Origin: Vibrio mediterranei
GTDB lineage: Bacteria > Pseudomonadota > Gammaproteobacteria > Enterobacterales > Vibrionaceae
DNA length: 64,000 nucleotides
Assembly: GCF_900088415.1 (NCBI RefSeq)
Contig: NZ_FLLQ01000001.1
Coordinates: forward strand, 248,001 to 312,000
Direction: 5' to 3'
Both the position numbers and the translations under genes were made by a program. Within the stretch, counting starts at the first letter, position 1, and every line of letters starts with the position of its first letter. The notes beneath the pieces are model-generated. The model worked only from the letters and a program-made list of their open reading frames with translations, was not told where the DNA came from and did not search any database. Positions 17,473-26,271 of this stretch are shown here, one piece after another.

Positions 17473-17500
17473 AAAAAAGCCTCGCATTTAGCGAGGCTTT
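17473..17500 (-). terminator. tRNA-Ser terminator
   Basis: On the reverse strand AAAGCCTCGC and GCGAGGCTTTTTT form a stem with a TAAAT loop and T tract, six bases after the tRNA CCA end. Confidence 0.85.
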
Positions 17501-17506
17501 AGAATG

Positions 17507-17597
17507 TGGCGGAGAGATAGGGATTTGAACCCTAGATACGCTATTAACGTATGCCGGTTTTCAAGACCGGTGCTTTCAACCACTCAGCCATCTCTCC
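17507..17597 (-). tRNA. tRNA-Ser (anticodon TGA)
   Basis: 91 bases including an encoded CCA. The acceptor stem GGAGAGA pairs with TCTCTCC, the D arm is GGCTGAGTGGTTGAAAGC, the anticodon loop CTTGAAA gives TGA, a long variable arm typical of tRNA-Ser is present, and the T arm is GGGTTCAAATCCC. It reads UCA and other UCN codons. Confidence 0.95.
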
Positions 17598-17929
17598 GTT
17601 TTGTGGCGCTAATAATAGAATCATAGGAAAGGGCTGTAAAGAAGAAAATTCCCTTTGGAGCACTGACTGCGTTAAATGTAGTCAAAGTGATGTCGATTTA
17701 CTCATGATGCTCGTTATGTGTGTGATTCCAAGAAGATTGTTTTACTAAAAGAGGATATTCAGCGAGTTTTACTGCTAAATAAAATAATGTTTTTTATTGC
17801 TAAGATATTGAAATTTATCAATAAAACAGCGTTCAGAATACGCGTGTTCGCTCGAAAAAGTTTGCGTGATGAAGGGACATGCTTCAAAATAGTAAGGTTA
17901 GTTCTTATGAACTGAGATTTGAGGTCAAG
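17598..17929. other. Intergenic region before MaoC gene
   Basis: 332 bases between the tRNA 5' end and the maoC start. Short open frames exist but none has a ribosome-binding site or convincing composition. It must hold the tRNA promoter (reverse strand) and the maoC promoter; no repeat, integrase or att-like duplication of the tRNA end is seen. Confidence 0.5.
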
Positions 17930-18610
17930 ATGAAAGTTGTAAAATTGTTTAAACAAAGAGCTGATTCGGTTAAGCATCAGTCTGAGCTTATGCAATGGAT
18001 GTCGCCCACTATTCGCGAATATTGGACTGAGTTTGTCGACAAGACAAACCATAGCAATTTTTTAGCATGGGTCAGAGACTATCACAAGCCTGCAGTAAAT
18101 GAACCACATGTAGTACAGGTCGAACCAGAAATTGTGCTCAAGCCCGCAGCACAGGCACTATTTGACGAACTGCAAGACAAAATTGGCACTGTGATTCATG
18201 AAGGTAACTGGATTCACGTAGGTCAAGAACGAATCAATCAATTTGGATCAATTACTGAAGATAACCAGTGGATCCACACTGATCCAGAAAGAGCAGAACA
18301 AGAATCACCATTTAAGACCACTATCGCACATGGTTTCTTAACTCTGTCTTTGTTGCCAGCACTAACAGATAGTGTTGACCCAGATAAACCTCTATTTCCG
18401 ACTGCGAAGATGATGGTAAATATCGGGTTGAACCAAGTAAGGTTCCCATATCCAGTTAAGGTAGGTAGTAACCTTCGTGCTAAGAGTACCTTGGTCAAAG
18501 TTACACCGTTCAAGAAAGGTCTTGAGATAGAGCGTGAAATACGCGTAGAAATAGAAGGAATCCGTCGCCCAGCGTGCATTGCGACATCTGTGATTCACTT
18601 ACACTTCTAA
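17930..18610 (+). CDS. MaoC-family (R)-specific enoyl-CoA hydratase
   Basis: 226 residues from the ATG at 17930, which has GAGGT four bases upstream; an ATG 51 bases earlier is poorly placed. The C-terminal half is a hotdog MaoC domain: ERINQFGSITEDNQWIHTDP carries the hydratase Asp and His, and GFLTLSLLPAL follows. The N-terminal ~75 residues are an extension with a YWTEFV segment, resembling the phasin-like region seen in Vibrio MaoC proteins. It would hydrate enoyl-CoA to (R)-3-hydroxyacyl-CoA, linking beta-oxidation and polyhydroxyalkanoate or lipid pathways. No pha genes lie nearby. Confidence 0.85.
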   Translation: MKVVKLFKQRADSVKHQSELMQWMSPTIREYWTEFVDKTNHSNFLAWVRDYHKPAVNEPHVVQVEPEIVLKPAAQALFDELQDKIGTVIHEGNWIHVGQERINQFGSITEDNQWIHTDPERAEQESPFKTTIAHGFLTLSLLPALTDSVDPDKPLFPTAKMMVNIGLNQVRFPYPVKVGSNLRAKSTLVKVTPFKKGLEIEREIRVEIEGIRRPACIATSVIHLHF

Positions 18611-18620
18611 GTCGAATTTC

Positions 18621-18652
18621 AAAAAAACCAGCATCATTGCTGGTTTTTTTTT
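18621..18652. terminator. Bidirectional terminator between maoC and FAN1-like gene
   Basis: AAACCAGCA and TGCTGGTTT form a 9-bp stem with A and T tracts on either side, serving both convergent genes. Confidence 0.88.
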
Positions 18653-18665
18653 GCTTGCCACTAAC

Positions 18666-20282
18666 TCAGTCATGATTGACGTAACACACTTCATAATTAA
18701 TATTTAATCTCTCCATCTGTTTAAACCAACGTTTTTGATTGTTCTGAAGTTTGTCACCAGGTCCCTTTACCTCGCACCATAACCATTCGTTGCCTTCAAA
18801 CGCGACTAGATCAGGCATACCATTGCGATATGCTCTTAGGTCTGAGAGAAGAACAGCGAACAAATCTGCTAATTGCTCATAGTCAATGGATGTCATTGCC
18901 AACTCTAACCATTCGGTATCCACTAGGTCCCAAACAATGAATGGGTTCTGAATATCTCTTTTGGTTTCTAGAATGCTTAGGTACGGTTTAATACCAGTTT
19001 GTTTAACTTCGGATAGTCTTTGCTCGATTGCGTATTTTCGCCTTTCAGTAAATGACGGATGATATAAATCGAGCGGTTGGCGTTGGTATGGATTGATAAA
19101 AGCGCCTTCGACAGGGGCAAAAATAATGTCCCAAAATACCAAGCCAAACATAGTGTTGAGAAACTGATTCTCTAAATAGAAAACCTCCCATCCTAGATCA
19201 GATAACTTATTGCAAACAACTAACTCAACACGCTCATGAGATAAGTCAAGATTGAACCTACGTTCTGGAAAACTAGGTTTGACCGTCTTCTCAAGAGTTG
19301 TCTTTAATTTCCTGTCGAGTTTAGCTTTTAGTCGTTCTCCGACTTCTTGCTCATCAATGCTTAGAGGGTTTTTAATCATTGTTAGTGCAAGTTTAATGGC
19401 TGCCTCGAATCTTTCTTGATGAATAAGTATACGAACTTGTCGCTCCCTCGAGGGCGGAAGTCGGGAGGACTCGAACAAGCGCAAAGCGAGGTCGAGGTCG
19501 CCATGTCGTTCTAGATCTCTTGCGATTAAATTAGTGAGTTTGTCTAATTGTCTAGTGGCGTACTTTCCGTTTGCAGATGGGAGCAAGTCAGCAAATTGCC
19601 TTATGAGCTTAGAACAAGGCTTTGTGAGTTCTGTGTACGCTATCCTTAGATCTGTAATTTCAAGAGTTGAGTCTATTTCCGCTCTATTATTGAACAACCT
19701 AGTTGCCTTAGACACTTCATAGTTCTCGAACTTATGAATTCCTAAGTTCTCTAAAACGAATTGTGCAAACTCTTGGTGCCGATTTCCAAAGAATAGTAAA
19801 CAAAGAAGGGGTAACACCTCATCGTCCAACAGTCTGACGACAGTGAACGGAAGTTTCGGAACATGATTAGGCTGTTTGTGATGTAACTGTTCTATCAGTT
19901 CGTTCTTTTTAGCGGTACGTTTTAGACCTGAATAAAAAGCGAGAATCTCAGGTTTTGATAACAACGTGGAAGCGAGTTCAAATGAACTTGTCGGTGGCTC
20001 TGTACTTATAAAACCATACTCTATGAGTTCTAATATAGGTGAATCGAGACAGCCGATCTCGGGATAGTTCAGTTTATCGTCTCTAAACCAAATCCCCTTG
20101 CGAGTCATTAACCGAATAACAAGGCATTGTGCGTTTTCACTAAGAGTGTGAAACGATTCAATCCAATGTCGTTCACTCTGTTTCAATAAATCAGAGTAGA
20201 TAGACTCAACATGCAACAACAAACGTATGAAGTTATCTCGATAATACTTAGGTGGCAGAGTAGGTGGTGAAAAAACAGGCAC
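18666..20282 (-). CDS. FAN1-like VRR-NUC domain nuclease
   Basis: 538 residues starting with GTG. The C-terminal ~110 residues are a VRR-NUC domain of the PD-(D/E)xK superfamily: YRNGMPDLVAF supplies the PD aspartate and LWCEVKGPGDKLQNNQKRW supplies the E-x-K and a conserved Gln. The N-terminal part has the SAP-like and helical-repeat (TPR-like) layout of bacterial FAN1 homologues (helices ~140-320). FAN1 proteins cleave 5' flaps and unhook interstrand crosslinks. The gene stands alone, with a terminator after it, so a general repair role is more likely than a defence role. Confidence 0.85.
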   Translation of the reverse strand: MPVFSPPTLPPKYYRDNFIRLLLHVESIYSDLLKQSERHWIESFHTLSENAQCLVIRLMTRKGIWFRDDKLNYPEIGCLDSPILELIEYGFISTEPPTSSFELASTLLSKPEILAFYSGLKRTAKKNELIEQLHHKQPNHVPKLPFTVVRLLDDEVLPLLCLLFFGNRHQEFAQFVLENLGIHKFENYEVSKATRLFNNRAEIDSTLEITDLRIAYTELTKPCSKLIRQFADLLPSANGKYATRQLDKLTNLIARDLERHGDLDLALRLFESSRLPPSRERQVRILIHQERFEAAIKLALTMIKNPLSIDEQEVGERLKAKLDRKLKTTLEKTVKPSFPERRFNLDLSHERVELVVCNKLSDLGWEVFYLENQFLNTMFGLVFWDIIFAPVEGAFINPYQRQPLDLYHPSFTERRKYAIEQRLSEVKQTGIKPYLSILETKRDIQNPFIVWDLVDTEWLELAMTSIDYEQLADLFAVLLSDLRAYRNGMPDLVAFEGNEWLWCEVKGPGDKLQNNQKRWFKQMERLNINYEVCYVNHD

Positions 20283-20663
20283 TAGGAACGACGCTTCTTG
20301 TTTAGGTGAATTCCGTTTTATTAAATATTAGTTGAGTAATTTGAGCTATAAAAAATATCACACTACCAATAACAGAGCGTTTGTTGAGTCGTAGATTAGT
20401 GATGTAGATCTATCAGCCCAATGGATGTTTTTCTGACAATATTAATTAACTGTATGATTATTATTCAAAAATAGCTGTATTAATATATTTACACTGTGTC
20501 TAATTTTAAAAACGAGTAATTAATTTGCCTTTTTATTTAAATAGTGATTGAACTTATTGTTCGAAGCAGATAAGTTACAAGGAAAGAGCACGACATAAGT
20601 CACAAAATGGAATGCGGTCGTGTATCAAAGATGTAGATTTAAAAGAATAGGAAGAAGTAAGCA
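20283..20663. other. aroG upstream region
   Basis: 381 AT-rich bases between divergent genes. Apart from the TyrR-like palindrome at 20476-20493 and the aroG ribosome-binding site near 20651, I see no structured element or ORF. Confidence 0.5.
20476..20493. promoter_or_regulatory. Candidate TyrR box for aroG
   Basis: TGTATTAATATATTTACA fits the TyrR consensus TGTAAA-N6-TTTACA, with the essential G and C fourteen bases apart and a perfect right half. It is 171 bases upstream of the aroG ATG. TyrR represses aroG in E. coli. Confidence 0.45.
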
Positions 20664-21716
20664 ATGTTTCAAACTGATGATGTACGAATTAATAAAGTAA
20701 AAGAACTATTACCACCAGTTGCTGTTTTAGAGAAGTTTCCAGCGACAGAAGTTGCTTCTTCAACAACGTTTAACGCACGTAAAGCAATCCACAATATCCT
20801 TCAAGGCGACGATGACCGTCTGCTAGTGATCGTCGGTCCATGCTCTATTCATGACACTGAAGCGGCGATTGAGTACGGCAAACGACTAAAAGTACTGCGT
20901 GACGAACTTGGTGACAGACTAGAAATCGTAATGCGCGTTTACTTTGAGAAGCCACGCACAACAGTAGGTTGGAAAGGCCTCATTAATGACCCTTACTTAA
21001 ACGACACATTCAAGATTAACGATGGCTTGCGTATGGGTCGTAAGCTACTCCTGGACTTGACTGATATGGGCATGCCAACGGCGAGTGAATTCCTTGATAT
21101 GATCAGCCCGCAATATGTTGCTGACCTTATTAGCTGGGGTGCGATTGGTGCACGTACAACTGAGTCTCAAGTTCACCGCGAACTGTCTTCTGGTATTTCT
21201 TGCCCTGTAGGATTTAAAAACGGTACTGACGGTAACATCAAGATTGCGTCTGATGCGATTCGCTCTGCTAGCGCTTCTCACCATTTCTTGTCTGTAACCA
21301 AATACGGTCATTCGGCGATTATTGAAACCGCTGGTAACCCTGACTGCCATATTATTTTGCGCGGTGGTAAAGAGCCAAACTATAGTGCTGATCATGTAAA
21401 AGCGATCAAAGATGAGCTGACAGCGAATGCCCTACCTGCAAAAGTTATGATTGACTTTAGTCATGCGAATAGCTCAAAGCAATTCCAACGTCAAAAAGTC
21501 GTTGCTAGCGATGTAGCTCAGCAGATGGCTAACGGTGAAGACGCTATCTTTGGTGTAATGATTGAGTCTCACCTAGTTGAAGGCCGCCAAGATTTAGTAG
21601 ATGGAGTTGCGCCAACTTATGGTCAGTCGATTACTGATGCGTGTATCGGTTGGGAAGATACTGAAAATGTACTTCGTGAACTGGCAGACGCTGTTGAAGC
21701 ACGTCGTAAAGCATAA
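20664..21716 (+). CDS. aroG: 3-deoxy-7-phosphoheptulonate synthase (DAHP synthase, Phe-sensitive type)
   Basis: 350 residues, full-length class I DAHP synthase. The N-terminal VRINKVKELLPPVAVLEKFP, the LLVIVGPCSIHD metal/substrate loop and the GARTTESQ segment are closest to AroG rather than AroF or AroH. It condenses phosphoenolpyruvate and erythrose-4-phosphate, the first step of the shikimate pathway, and is usually inhibited by phenylalanine. A TyrR-like operator lies upstream and a terminator follows. Confidence 0.93.
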   Translation: MFQTDDVRINKVKELLPPVAVLEKFPATEVASSTTFNARKAIHNILQGDDDRLLVIVGPCSIHDTEAAIEYGKRLKVLRDELGDRLEIVMRVYFEKPRTTVGWKGLINDPYLNDTFKINDGLRMGRKLLLDLTDMGMPTASEFLDMISPQYVADLISWGAIGARTTESQVHRELSSGISCPVGFKNGTDGNIKIASDAIRSASASHHFLSVTKYGHSAIIETAGNPDCHIILRGGKEPNYSADHVKAIKDELTANALPAKVMIDFSHANSSKQFQRQKVVASDVAQQMANGEDAIFGVMIESHLVEGRQDLVDGVAPTYGQSITDACIGWEDTENVLRELADAVEARRKA

Positions 21717-21735
21717 GCATTTTTGATAGATGTCT

Positions 21736-21763
21736 AAGCCCTTGGCTAACCGAGGGCTTTTTT
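21736..21763 (+). terminator. aroG terminator
   Basis: AGCCCT and AGGGCT with inner GG/CC pairs form a hairpin followed by six T residues. Confidence 0.88.
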
Positions 21764-21826
21764 ATTGAATTATACAGTATGGCATACTATTATGTGTGGC
21801 CTTATCATATTTTTAGGTTAAATATA

Positions 21827-22228
21827 ATGAAGCTGTCTATCCATCATATCCTCATCGTTTGCTTTAGCGTTCTTCTTCCTACTACCGTAAGTGCAACCAC
21901 ATTGACCAATGAACAACTCTGTACGGCAGGTCTAGCGCTTGCCATTGATAAACAACCACGTGGAATCAATACAAAAGGGCTAGCCGGAAAACAAATACTT
22001 CTGGCGTTAAAAGATGGTAACAACGACTGGGATTATCGTTGTCACGTGAATCGTTCTTCGAAAACAATAAAACTCGAGGCGAGAGAGTCTAGACTAAATG
22101 ATGCTTACCTGAAGCAGGCTATCCGTTACGATGTTTCCAACAAGGCTAGATCCGTAGAGGTAAAGATGAAACGAAGAAATGGCGGATTCAAATCAGAAAA
22201 GTATCAAGCCAGACAACTCAAAAGCTAA
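21827..22228 (+). CDS. Small exported protein of unknown function
   Basis: 133 residues from the ATG at 21827, where a signal peptide begins (MKLSIHHILIVCFSVLLP, cut after VSA); an upstream in-frame ATG would bury it. The mature part of ~110 residues is basic, with two cysteines (EQLCTAG and YRCHVN) that could form a disulfide, and a lysine/arginine-rich tail (VEVKMKRRNGGFKSEK). No family recognised. The ribosome-binding site is weak (AGGTTA). It is followed by a bidirectional terminator and converges on mscS. Confidence 0.65.
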   Translation: MKLSIHHILIVCFSVLLPTTVSATTLTNEQLCTAGLALAIDKQPRGINTKGLAGKQILLALKDGNNDWDYRCHVNRSSKTIKLEARESRLNDAYLKQAIRYDVSNKARSVEVKMKRRNGGFKSEKYQARQLKS

Positions 22229-22243
22229 TGCGTTTTATGACGG

Positions 22244-22270
22244 AAAAGGGAGCATTAAATGCTCCCTTTT
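22244..22270. terminator. Bidirectional terminator
   Basis: AAAAGGGAGCATT and AATGCTCCCTTTT form a 13-bp perfect stem between two convergent genes. Confidence 0.88.
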
Positions 22271-22274
22271 AAAG

Positions 22275-23381
22275 TCACTCAACAATGATGTCTTTCACAG
22301 TGGGGTGTTCGTGAATCGAGACAGGATCAAGTTTCAAAGTTTGCGTAGGGTAGGCGATATCAGCGTCATTTTTCTTAATAATGTCCATTACTTGTAATAA
22401 GACATCTTGCTTTACTTCATGATAGCGAGCCCAGTTTACTGTTTTGGTAAAGGTATAGATAAAAAAGTTAAGCGAAGAAGGACCAAATTTATCGAAATTC
22501 ACCATCAGTGTCTGTTTGGTGTCGATATCTTTATGATTTTCTAGCATGGTTTTCACTTCATCAACAATCTGACTGACTTTGTCTCCATCGTCATAACGAA
22601 GACCAATCGTTTCATAGATTCTACGATTAAGCATACGAGAGGGATTTTCGACGACAATGTTGCTGAAAACAGAGTTTGGAACATAGAGCGGTCTTTTATC
22701 AAAAGTTCGAATAATGGTCATCCTCCAACCAATACGTTCTACAGTTCCTTCTATTGCTCGGTCTGGAGAGCGTATCCAATCACCAACCTTAAAAGGGCGG
22801 TCGAAATAAATCATCATACCGCCGAAGAAATTAGACAGTAGGTCTTTAGCCGCGAGACCGACAATTAAGCCACCGACACCACCAAAAGTAAGTAGACCTG
22901 ATAGACTTAGGCCTAGCGCCTGCATTACTGTCAAAATGCCTATAGAGATAAAAAACAAGCGCGCTACTTTTGCTATGGCCTGAACGGTCGTCTCATCGCG
23001 CTTTTTCTGAGCCAAGACATGCTCTTCAACGTTTTGAATAAGTCGAAGAAAAATCCAGATAAAGGTTGATATAACAAGCAGTAAGTCAACTTTATTTAAC
23101 CAACTTGTATCCGTTTCTGTATGAGAGCTCAACACTAACCCAATAGAGACGGTGGCAGGCCATAGCCAAATGAGGACACTAATTGGAGCCTTAACCGCTT
23201 TGATGAGTAGGTCATCCCATACAAGATTGGTTCTTTGAGTTAGTGCTTCAAGTCGCCCATAGAATATTCGCCAAATAACCCAAAGAAGGAAGCTACCACC
23301 AGTGATCAGCAGTAGATTACTTAATAGATCGTAGCCAAAAGATTGAATATAGTTTTGTAGTGTATCCATTGAACTATTCAT
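22275..23381 (-). CDS. Small-conductance mechanosensitive channel family protein (MscS)
   Basis: 368 residues. Four hydrophobic helices precede the conserved MscS core: the pore helix SGLLTFGGVGGLIVGLAAKD near 165-185 and the beta-domain entry FFGGMMIYFDRPFKVGDWI. A cytoplasmic alpha/beta domain follows to the end. It is a mid-sized MscS, longer than E. coli MscS (286 residues) and nearer to the YbdG/YbiO group, and should release solutes on hypoosmotic shock. The ribosome-binding site is poor; Met5 (23369) is an alternative start. Confidence 0.88.
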   Translation of the reverse strand: MNSSMDTLQNYIQSFGYDLLSNLLLITGGSFLLWVIWRIFYGRLEALTQRTNLVWDDLLIKAVKAPISVLIWLWPATVSIGLVLSSHTETDTSWLNKVDLLLVISTFIWIFLRLIQNVEEHVLAQKKRDETTVQAIAKVARLFFISIGILTVMQALGLSLSGLLTFGGVGGLIVGLAAKDLLSNFFGGMMIYFDRPFKVGDWIRSPDRAIEGTVERIGWRMTIIRTFDKRPLYVPNSVFSNIVVENPSRMLNRRIYETIGLRYDDGDKVSQIVDEVKTMLENHKDIDTKQTLMVNFDKFGPSSLNFFIYTFTKTVNWARYHEVKQDVLLQVMDIIKKNDADIAYPTQTLKLDPVSIHEHPTVKDIIVE

Positions 23382-23529
23382 CGCCGTTAGAAACCTTTCT
23401 TTAACTCAATGTCATTGTTCAGAACAATCAATGAGTAAATGAATTGTAATTATCGGATATTACTCAGGTTAATAAGGATAGTACATGCAGAAAGTGATTT
23501 TTATTTTATGGAACAGCTCCTTTTCTTGA

Positions 23530-23572
23530 TACAAAAAAGAAACGCGATACCGAGAGTCGACTGGTATCGCGT
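23530..23572 (-). terminator. msrAB terminator
   Basis: ACGCGATACC and GGTATCGCGT form a 10-bp perfect stem; read on the reverse strand it is followed by TTTCTTTTTT. A second 8-9 bp hairpin without T tract (GCAGCATA and TATGCTGC, 23604-23623) lies between it and the msrAB stop codon. Confidence 0.8.
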
Positions 23573-23627
23573 GCGTTCAACCTTTGAAAAATGAGCAACA
23601 CTTGCAGCATAAGTTTATGCTGCCCAC

Positions 23628-24764
23628 TTATTGGTCAAACAAAGCTAAGTATTGTTCATAACCTTGCTGTGCAAGCTTTGATTTTGGAATAAAACGCATT
23701 GCCGCTGAGTTCATACAGTAACGCAGTCCTGTAGGAGCGGGGCCATCCTTAAACACATGTCCAAGATGAGAATCTGCAAATCTGCTTCTTACTTCAGTTC
23801 TTGGAAAAATCATCTTGTAATCAGTATTTGTGACAATGTAACTTTCGTTTATAGGTTTGGTGAAGCTAGGCCAGCCTGTTCCCGACTTGTACTTGTCAGT
23901 GGAAGAAAATAAAGGCTCTCCGCTAACAACATCTACGTAGATACCATCCTCTTTGTTATCCCAATACTCATTGTTGAATGGCTTTTCTGTACCATCTTCT
24001 TGAGTAACATAGAACTGTAACTCAGTAAGGGTCTGTTTGATTTCGTTGTCATTTGGCCTTGAATAAGGCTTTAATGAGCTTTTACTGGCCTGACTATCTA
24101 TCATTTGGCGAAGGGTCATTGGATTATCTTTTCTGTCTTCACCGAAAATCTCATCTAGGTATTGGTCACGACCCGAGTTGTATCGATAGTATTTGTATTT
24201 CAAGCTACTTTTTTTATAAAAATCCTGATGATATTCCTCCGCAGGCCAGAAAGTATCAAAAGCAATCAACTCGGTAGCGAGAGGTTTTTGAAACACACCG
24301 AGTGAATCTATCTCAGACATAAATCGCTCCGCAATCTGCTTTTGCTCGGTGTTATGGTAGAAAATAGCAGGGCGATATTGCGGCCCTCGATCTACGAATG
24401 AGCCTTTATCATCAGTTGGATCAATATGACGAAAGAAGTAGTCAAGAACTTGCTCGTACGAGACTTCGTCAGCATCATAGATTACTTGAACAACTTCAAT
24501 ATGACCTGATTTGCCACTCGCGACTTGGCGGTAAGTCGGGTTTTGTTGTTGACCTCCCGCATAACCAGACACAACTTCTGTCACTCCAGGCAACTGTTCT
24601 AAATCAGATTCAGTACACCAGAAACAGCCACCCGCTAAAGTCGCGATCTCTTGATTCGCCGCTTGTGTTTTAGGGGAGTCTGCCATCCCCTCACGAGGTA
24701 TAACAAGCCAAAGAAGTGGAACGGCCGCTACTATTGCAATAAGTAGTTTGGTGAATTTCGACAT
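23628..24764 (-). CDS. msrAB: Bifunctional peptide methionine sulfoxide reductase MsrA-MsrB, exported
   Basis: 378 residues. A hydrophobic N-terminal signal/anchor (~5-23) is followed by MsrA (~38-195, catalytic Cys47 in AGGCFWC) and MsrB (~240-375, catalytic Cys350 in LRYCMNSAA). MsrA and MsrB reduce the S and R epimers of methionine sulfoxide in proteins. The signal places repair in the periplasm, like the C-terminal two-thirds of Neisseria PilB, but without its thioredoxin domain. MsrB lacks the two CxxC zinc pairs ([10 protein letters not shown] replaces the usual Cys-containing stretch). The reducing partner is not encoded nearby. The start has GGAG seven bases upstream. Confidence 0.92.
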   Translation of the reverse strand: MSKFTKLLIAIVAAVPLLWLVIPREGMADSPKTQAANQEIATLAGGCFWCTESDLEQLPGVTEVVSGYAGGQQQNPTYRQVASGKSGHIEVVQVIYDADEVSYEQVLDYFFRHIDPTDDKGSFVDRGPQYRPAIFYHNTEQKQIAERFMSEIDSLGVFQKPLATELIAFDTFWPAEEYHQDFYKKSSLKYKYYRYNSGRDQYLDEIFGEDRKDNPMTLRQMIDSQASKSSLKPYSRPNDNEIKQTLTELQFYVTQEDGTEKPFNNEYWDNKEDGIYVDVVSGEPLFSSTDKYKSGTGWPSFTKPINESYIVTNTDYKMIFPRTEVRSRFADSHLGHVFKDGPAPTGLRYCMNSAAMRFIPKSKLAQQGYEQYLALFDQ

Positions 24765-24890
24765 TAAAGCTCCAAATTAAGTAGTGTTTGTTATTTCTAG
24801 TAGACAGAGCAGCCCGGGGAAAAATTTCAAATTGCCGTTTTATCGGTTACTATCTCAGTCCTTACAATCAGTCGGACTGCAGAGGTTTAT

Positions 24891-25289
24891 ATGCAAGCGG
24901 AAGTGAAATGGATCGAAGGATTCAAGTTTTTAGGACAATCTCAATCTGGTCATTCAATCGTGATGGATGGCAGTGGTGGCGAAACCGCGCCAAGTCCGAT
25001 GGAAATGGTTCTAATGGCAGCAGGTGGTTGTAGCTCAGTTGATGTAGTTGATGGATTAAAGTCAGAAAACCAAGCCGTAACGTCGGTAAATGCGAAGCTA
25101 ACGACAGAACGACGTGAGATCGCACCAAGAATCTTTACTGCAATTAACATCCATTTTGAAGTCAGTGGCGACAATCTTGATGAAGCGTTAGTGGCTAAGG
25201 TAACTAAAGACTCATTAGAGAAATATTGCTCGGTATGTCTCATGCTTGGTGCCGGCGTTGAAATGACTCACTCCTGGGAAATTATTTAA
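24891..25289 (+). CDS. yhfA: OsmC-family protein YhfA
   Basis: 132 residues, a complete OsmC/Ohr fold of the YhfA type. The two family cysteine positions are present: Cys47 in AAGGCSS and Cys113/Cys116 in EKYCSVCLML. OsmC/Ohr relatives reduce organic hydroperoxides by a thiol mechanism, but the YhfA branch has no established substrate. AGAGG precedes the ATG. The stop lies 12 bases before the next gene's GTG, with its Shine-Dalgarno overlapping the stop region, so the two form an operon. Confidence 0.88.
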   Translation: MQAEVKWIEGFKFLGQSQSGHSIVMDGSGGETAPSPMEMVLMAAGGCSSVDVVDGLKSENQAVTSVNAKLTTERREIAPRIFTAINIHFEVSGDNLDEALVAKVTKDSLEKYCSVCLMLGAGVEMTHSWEII

Positions 25290-25301
25290 AGGACGACATC
25301 G

Positions 25302-26171
25302 GTGAAAGAAAAGGAATTCGATCAACTTATCGTTGTTCTAGGAAAGCGCCTCAACAAAAATGCACTCACTCTGGAAGGGATGTCTAGAGTGGAAGAAATC
25401 TTGCGTCATGTTGGCAGCAATGACTGTAGTTCATCGATCATTGCATTTTGTGGTGGTATGACGAATGGGCAATCAGTTTCCGAAGCTCGATTAATGTTTG
25501 AAGCGTTTGAAACCGGCCTTTCATCGATGACCAACTCCAACATTGGCGCTGTTTTACTTGAAGAAAAATCAACAAGTACGGTGGAAAACATCATTCACTT
25601 GTCTGAGGTACTACTGGAAAGTGAATTGCTACAAAACGGTGCGCAAATCGAGGTTAGGTTCGTTTCGAATGATTACCACTTGGCAAGAATGTTTACTATC
25701 CAGTCCTTACTCGATGAGCAAGGTTTGCTACGCTACCTAAAATCTGAATGCCAGCGAGCAGGGTTGAATTTAAATATCTCACCTGACATAAAGTCACATT
25801 TCCCAGTACCTTATCCTCACAGCTGTATAAATGGACAGTTGTTCCTCTTGTTAGATGAACTGACGACATACCGCGTGTATTTGGAGGGGGTTAGGGATAA
25901 GGTGTACAGACGTCCTTTATCTGAAGTTATCGTAAAACCATTATCCATTGCCCATAGTGCATTAGCACAGTTAGAAGGTATCGTTTCGCCTACAACTCAT
26001 GCTGTATTGTATGATCAACTGCCGGCTTTGAGGGCAGCAGTTGAAAGAACATCGTCAACAGAGAACACCAGTGATATAGAGAACGATCTTTCTTTATTCG
26101 ACACTTTATTAAACTACTTAAATCGATATTTGGATCCTGAGCGTGACGAGAGTATTAAGTGGTGGCGATAA
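25302..26171 (+). CDS. DUF218 (YdcF/SanA/ElyC-type) protein
   Basis: 289 residues starting at GTG with AAAGGA eight bases upstream. The N-terminal ~150 residues resemble a DUF218 domain: LIVVLGKRLN at the start, the FCGGMTNGQSVSEARLM segment near 50-66, LEEKSTSTVENI and FVSNDYHLARM. This fold is shared with YdcF, SanA and ElyC, but here there is no transmembrane helix, so it is probably cytosolic. The C-terminal half is helical with no motif. Function unknown; it is cotranscribed with yhfA. Confidence 0.75.
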   Translation: MKEKEFDQLIVVLGKRLNKNALTLEGMSRVEEILRHVGSNDCSSSIIAFCGGMTNGQSVSEARLMFEAFETGLSSMTNSNIGAVLLEEKSTSTVENIIHLSEVLLESELLQNGAQIEVRFVSNDYHLARMFTIQSLLDEQGLLRYLKSECQRAGLNLNISPDIKSHFPVPYPHSCINGQLFLLLDELTTYRVYLEGVRDKVYRRPLSEVIVKPLSIAHSALAQLEGIVSPTTHAVLYDQLPALRAAVERTSSTENTSDIENDLSLFDTLLNYLNRYLDPERDESIKWWR

Positions 26172-26271
26172 CAGGCTTTTGGTAAAAAATTTCATTAAAT
26201 TAGTCGATTAGTTCGACCTGTCTCTATGATGTCCTACACTCAAAGTATCTAAACTTTAGTTGGGCAAGGGA

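Noticed and set aside
17507..17597. tRNA-Ser as an integration site
   Set aside because: No integrase is adjacent and no duplicate of the tRNA 3' end was found in the flanking sequence.
18666..20282. Phage-defence nuclease island
   Set aside because: The VRR-NUC gene stands alone with housekeeping neighbours (MaoC, AroG) and no second defence component.
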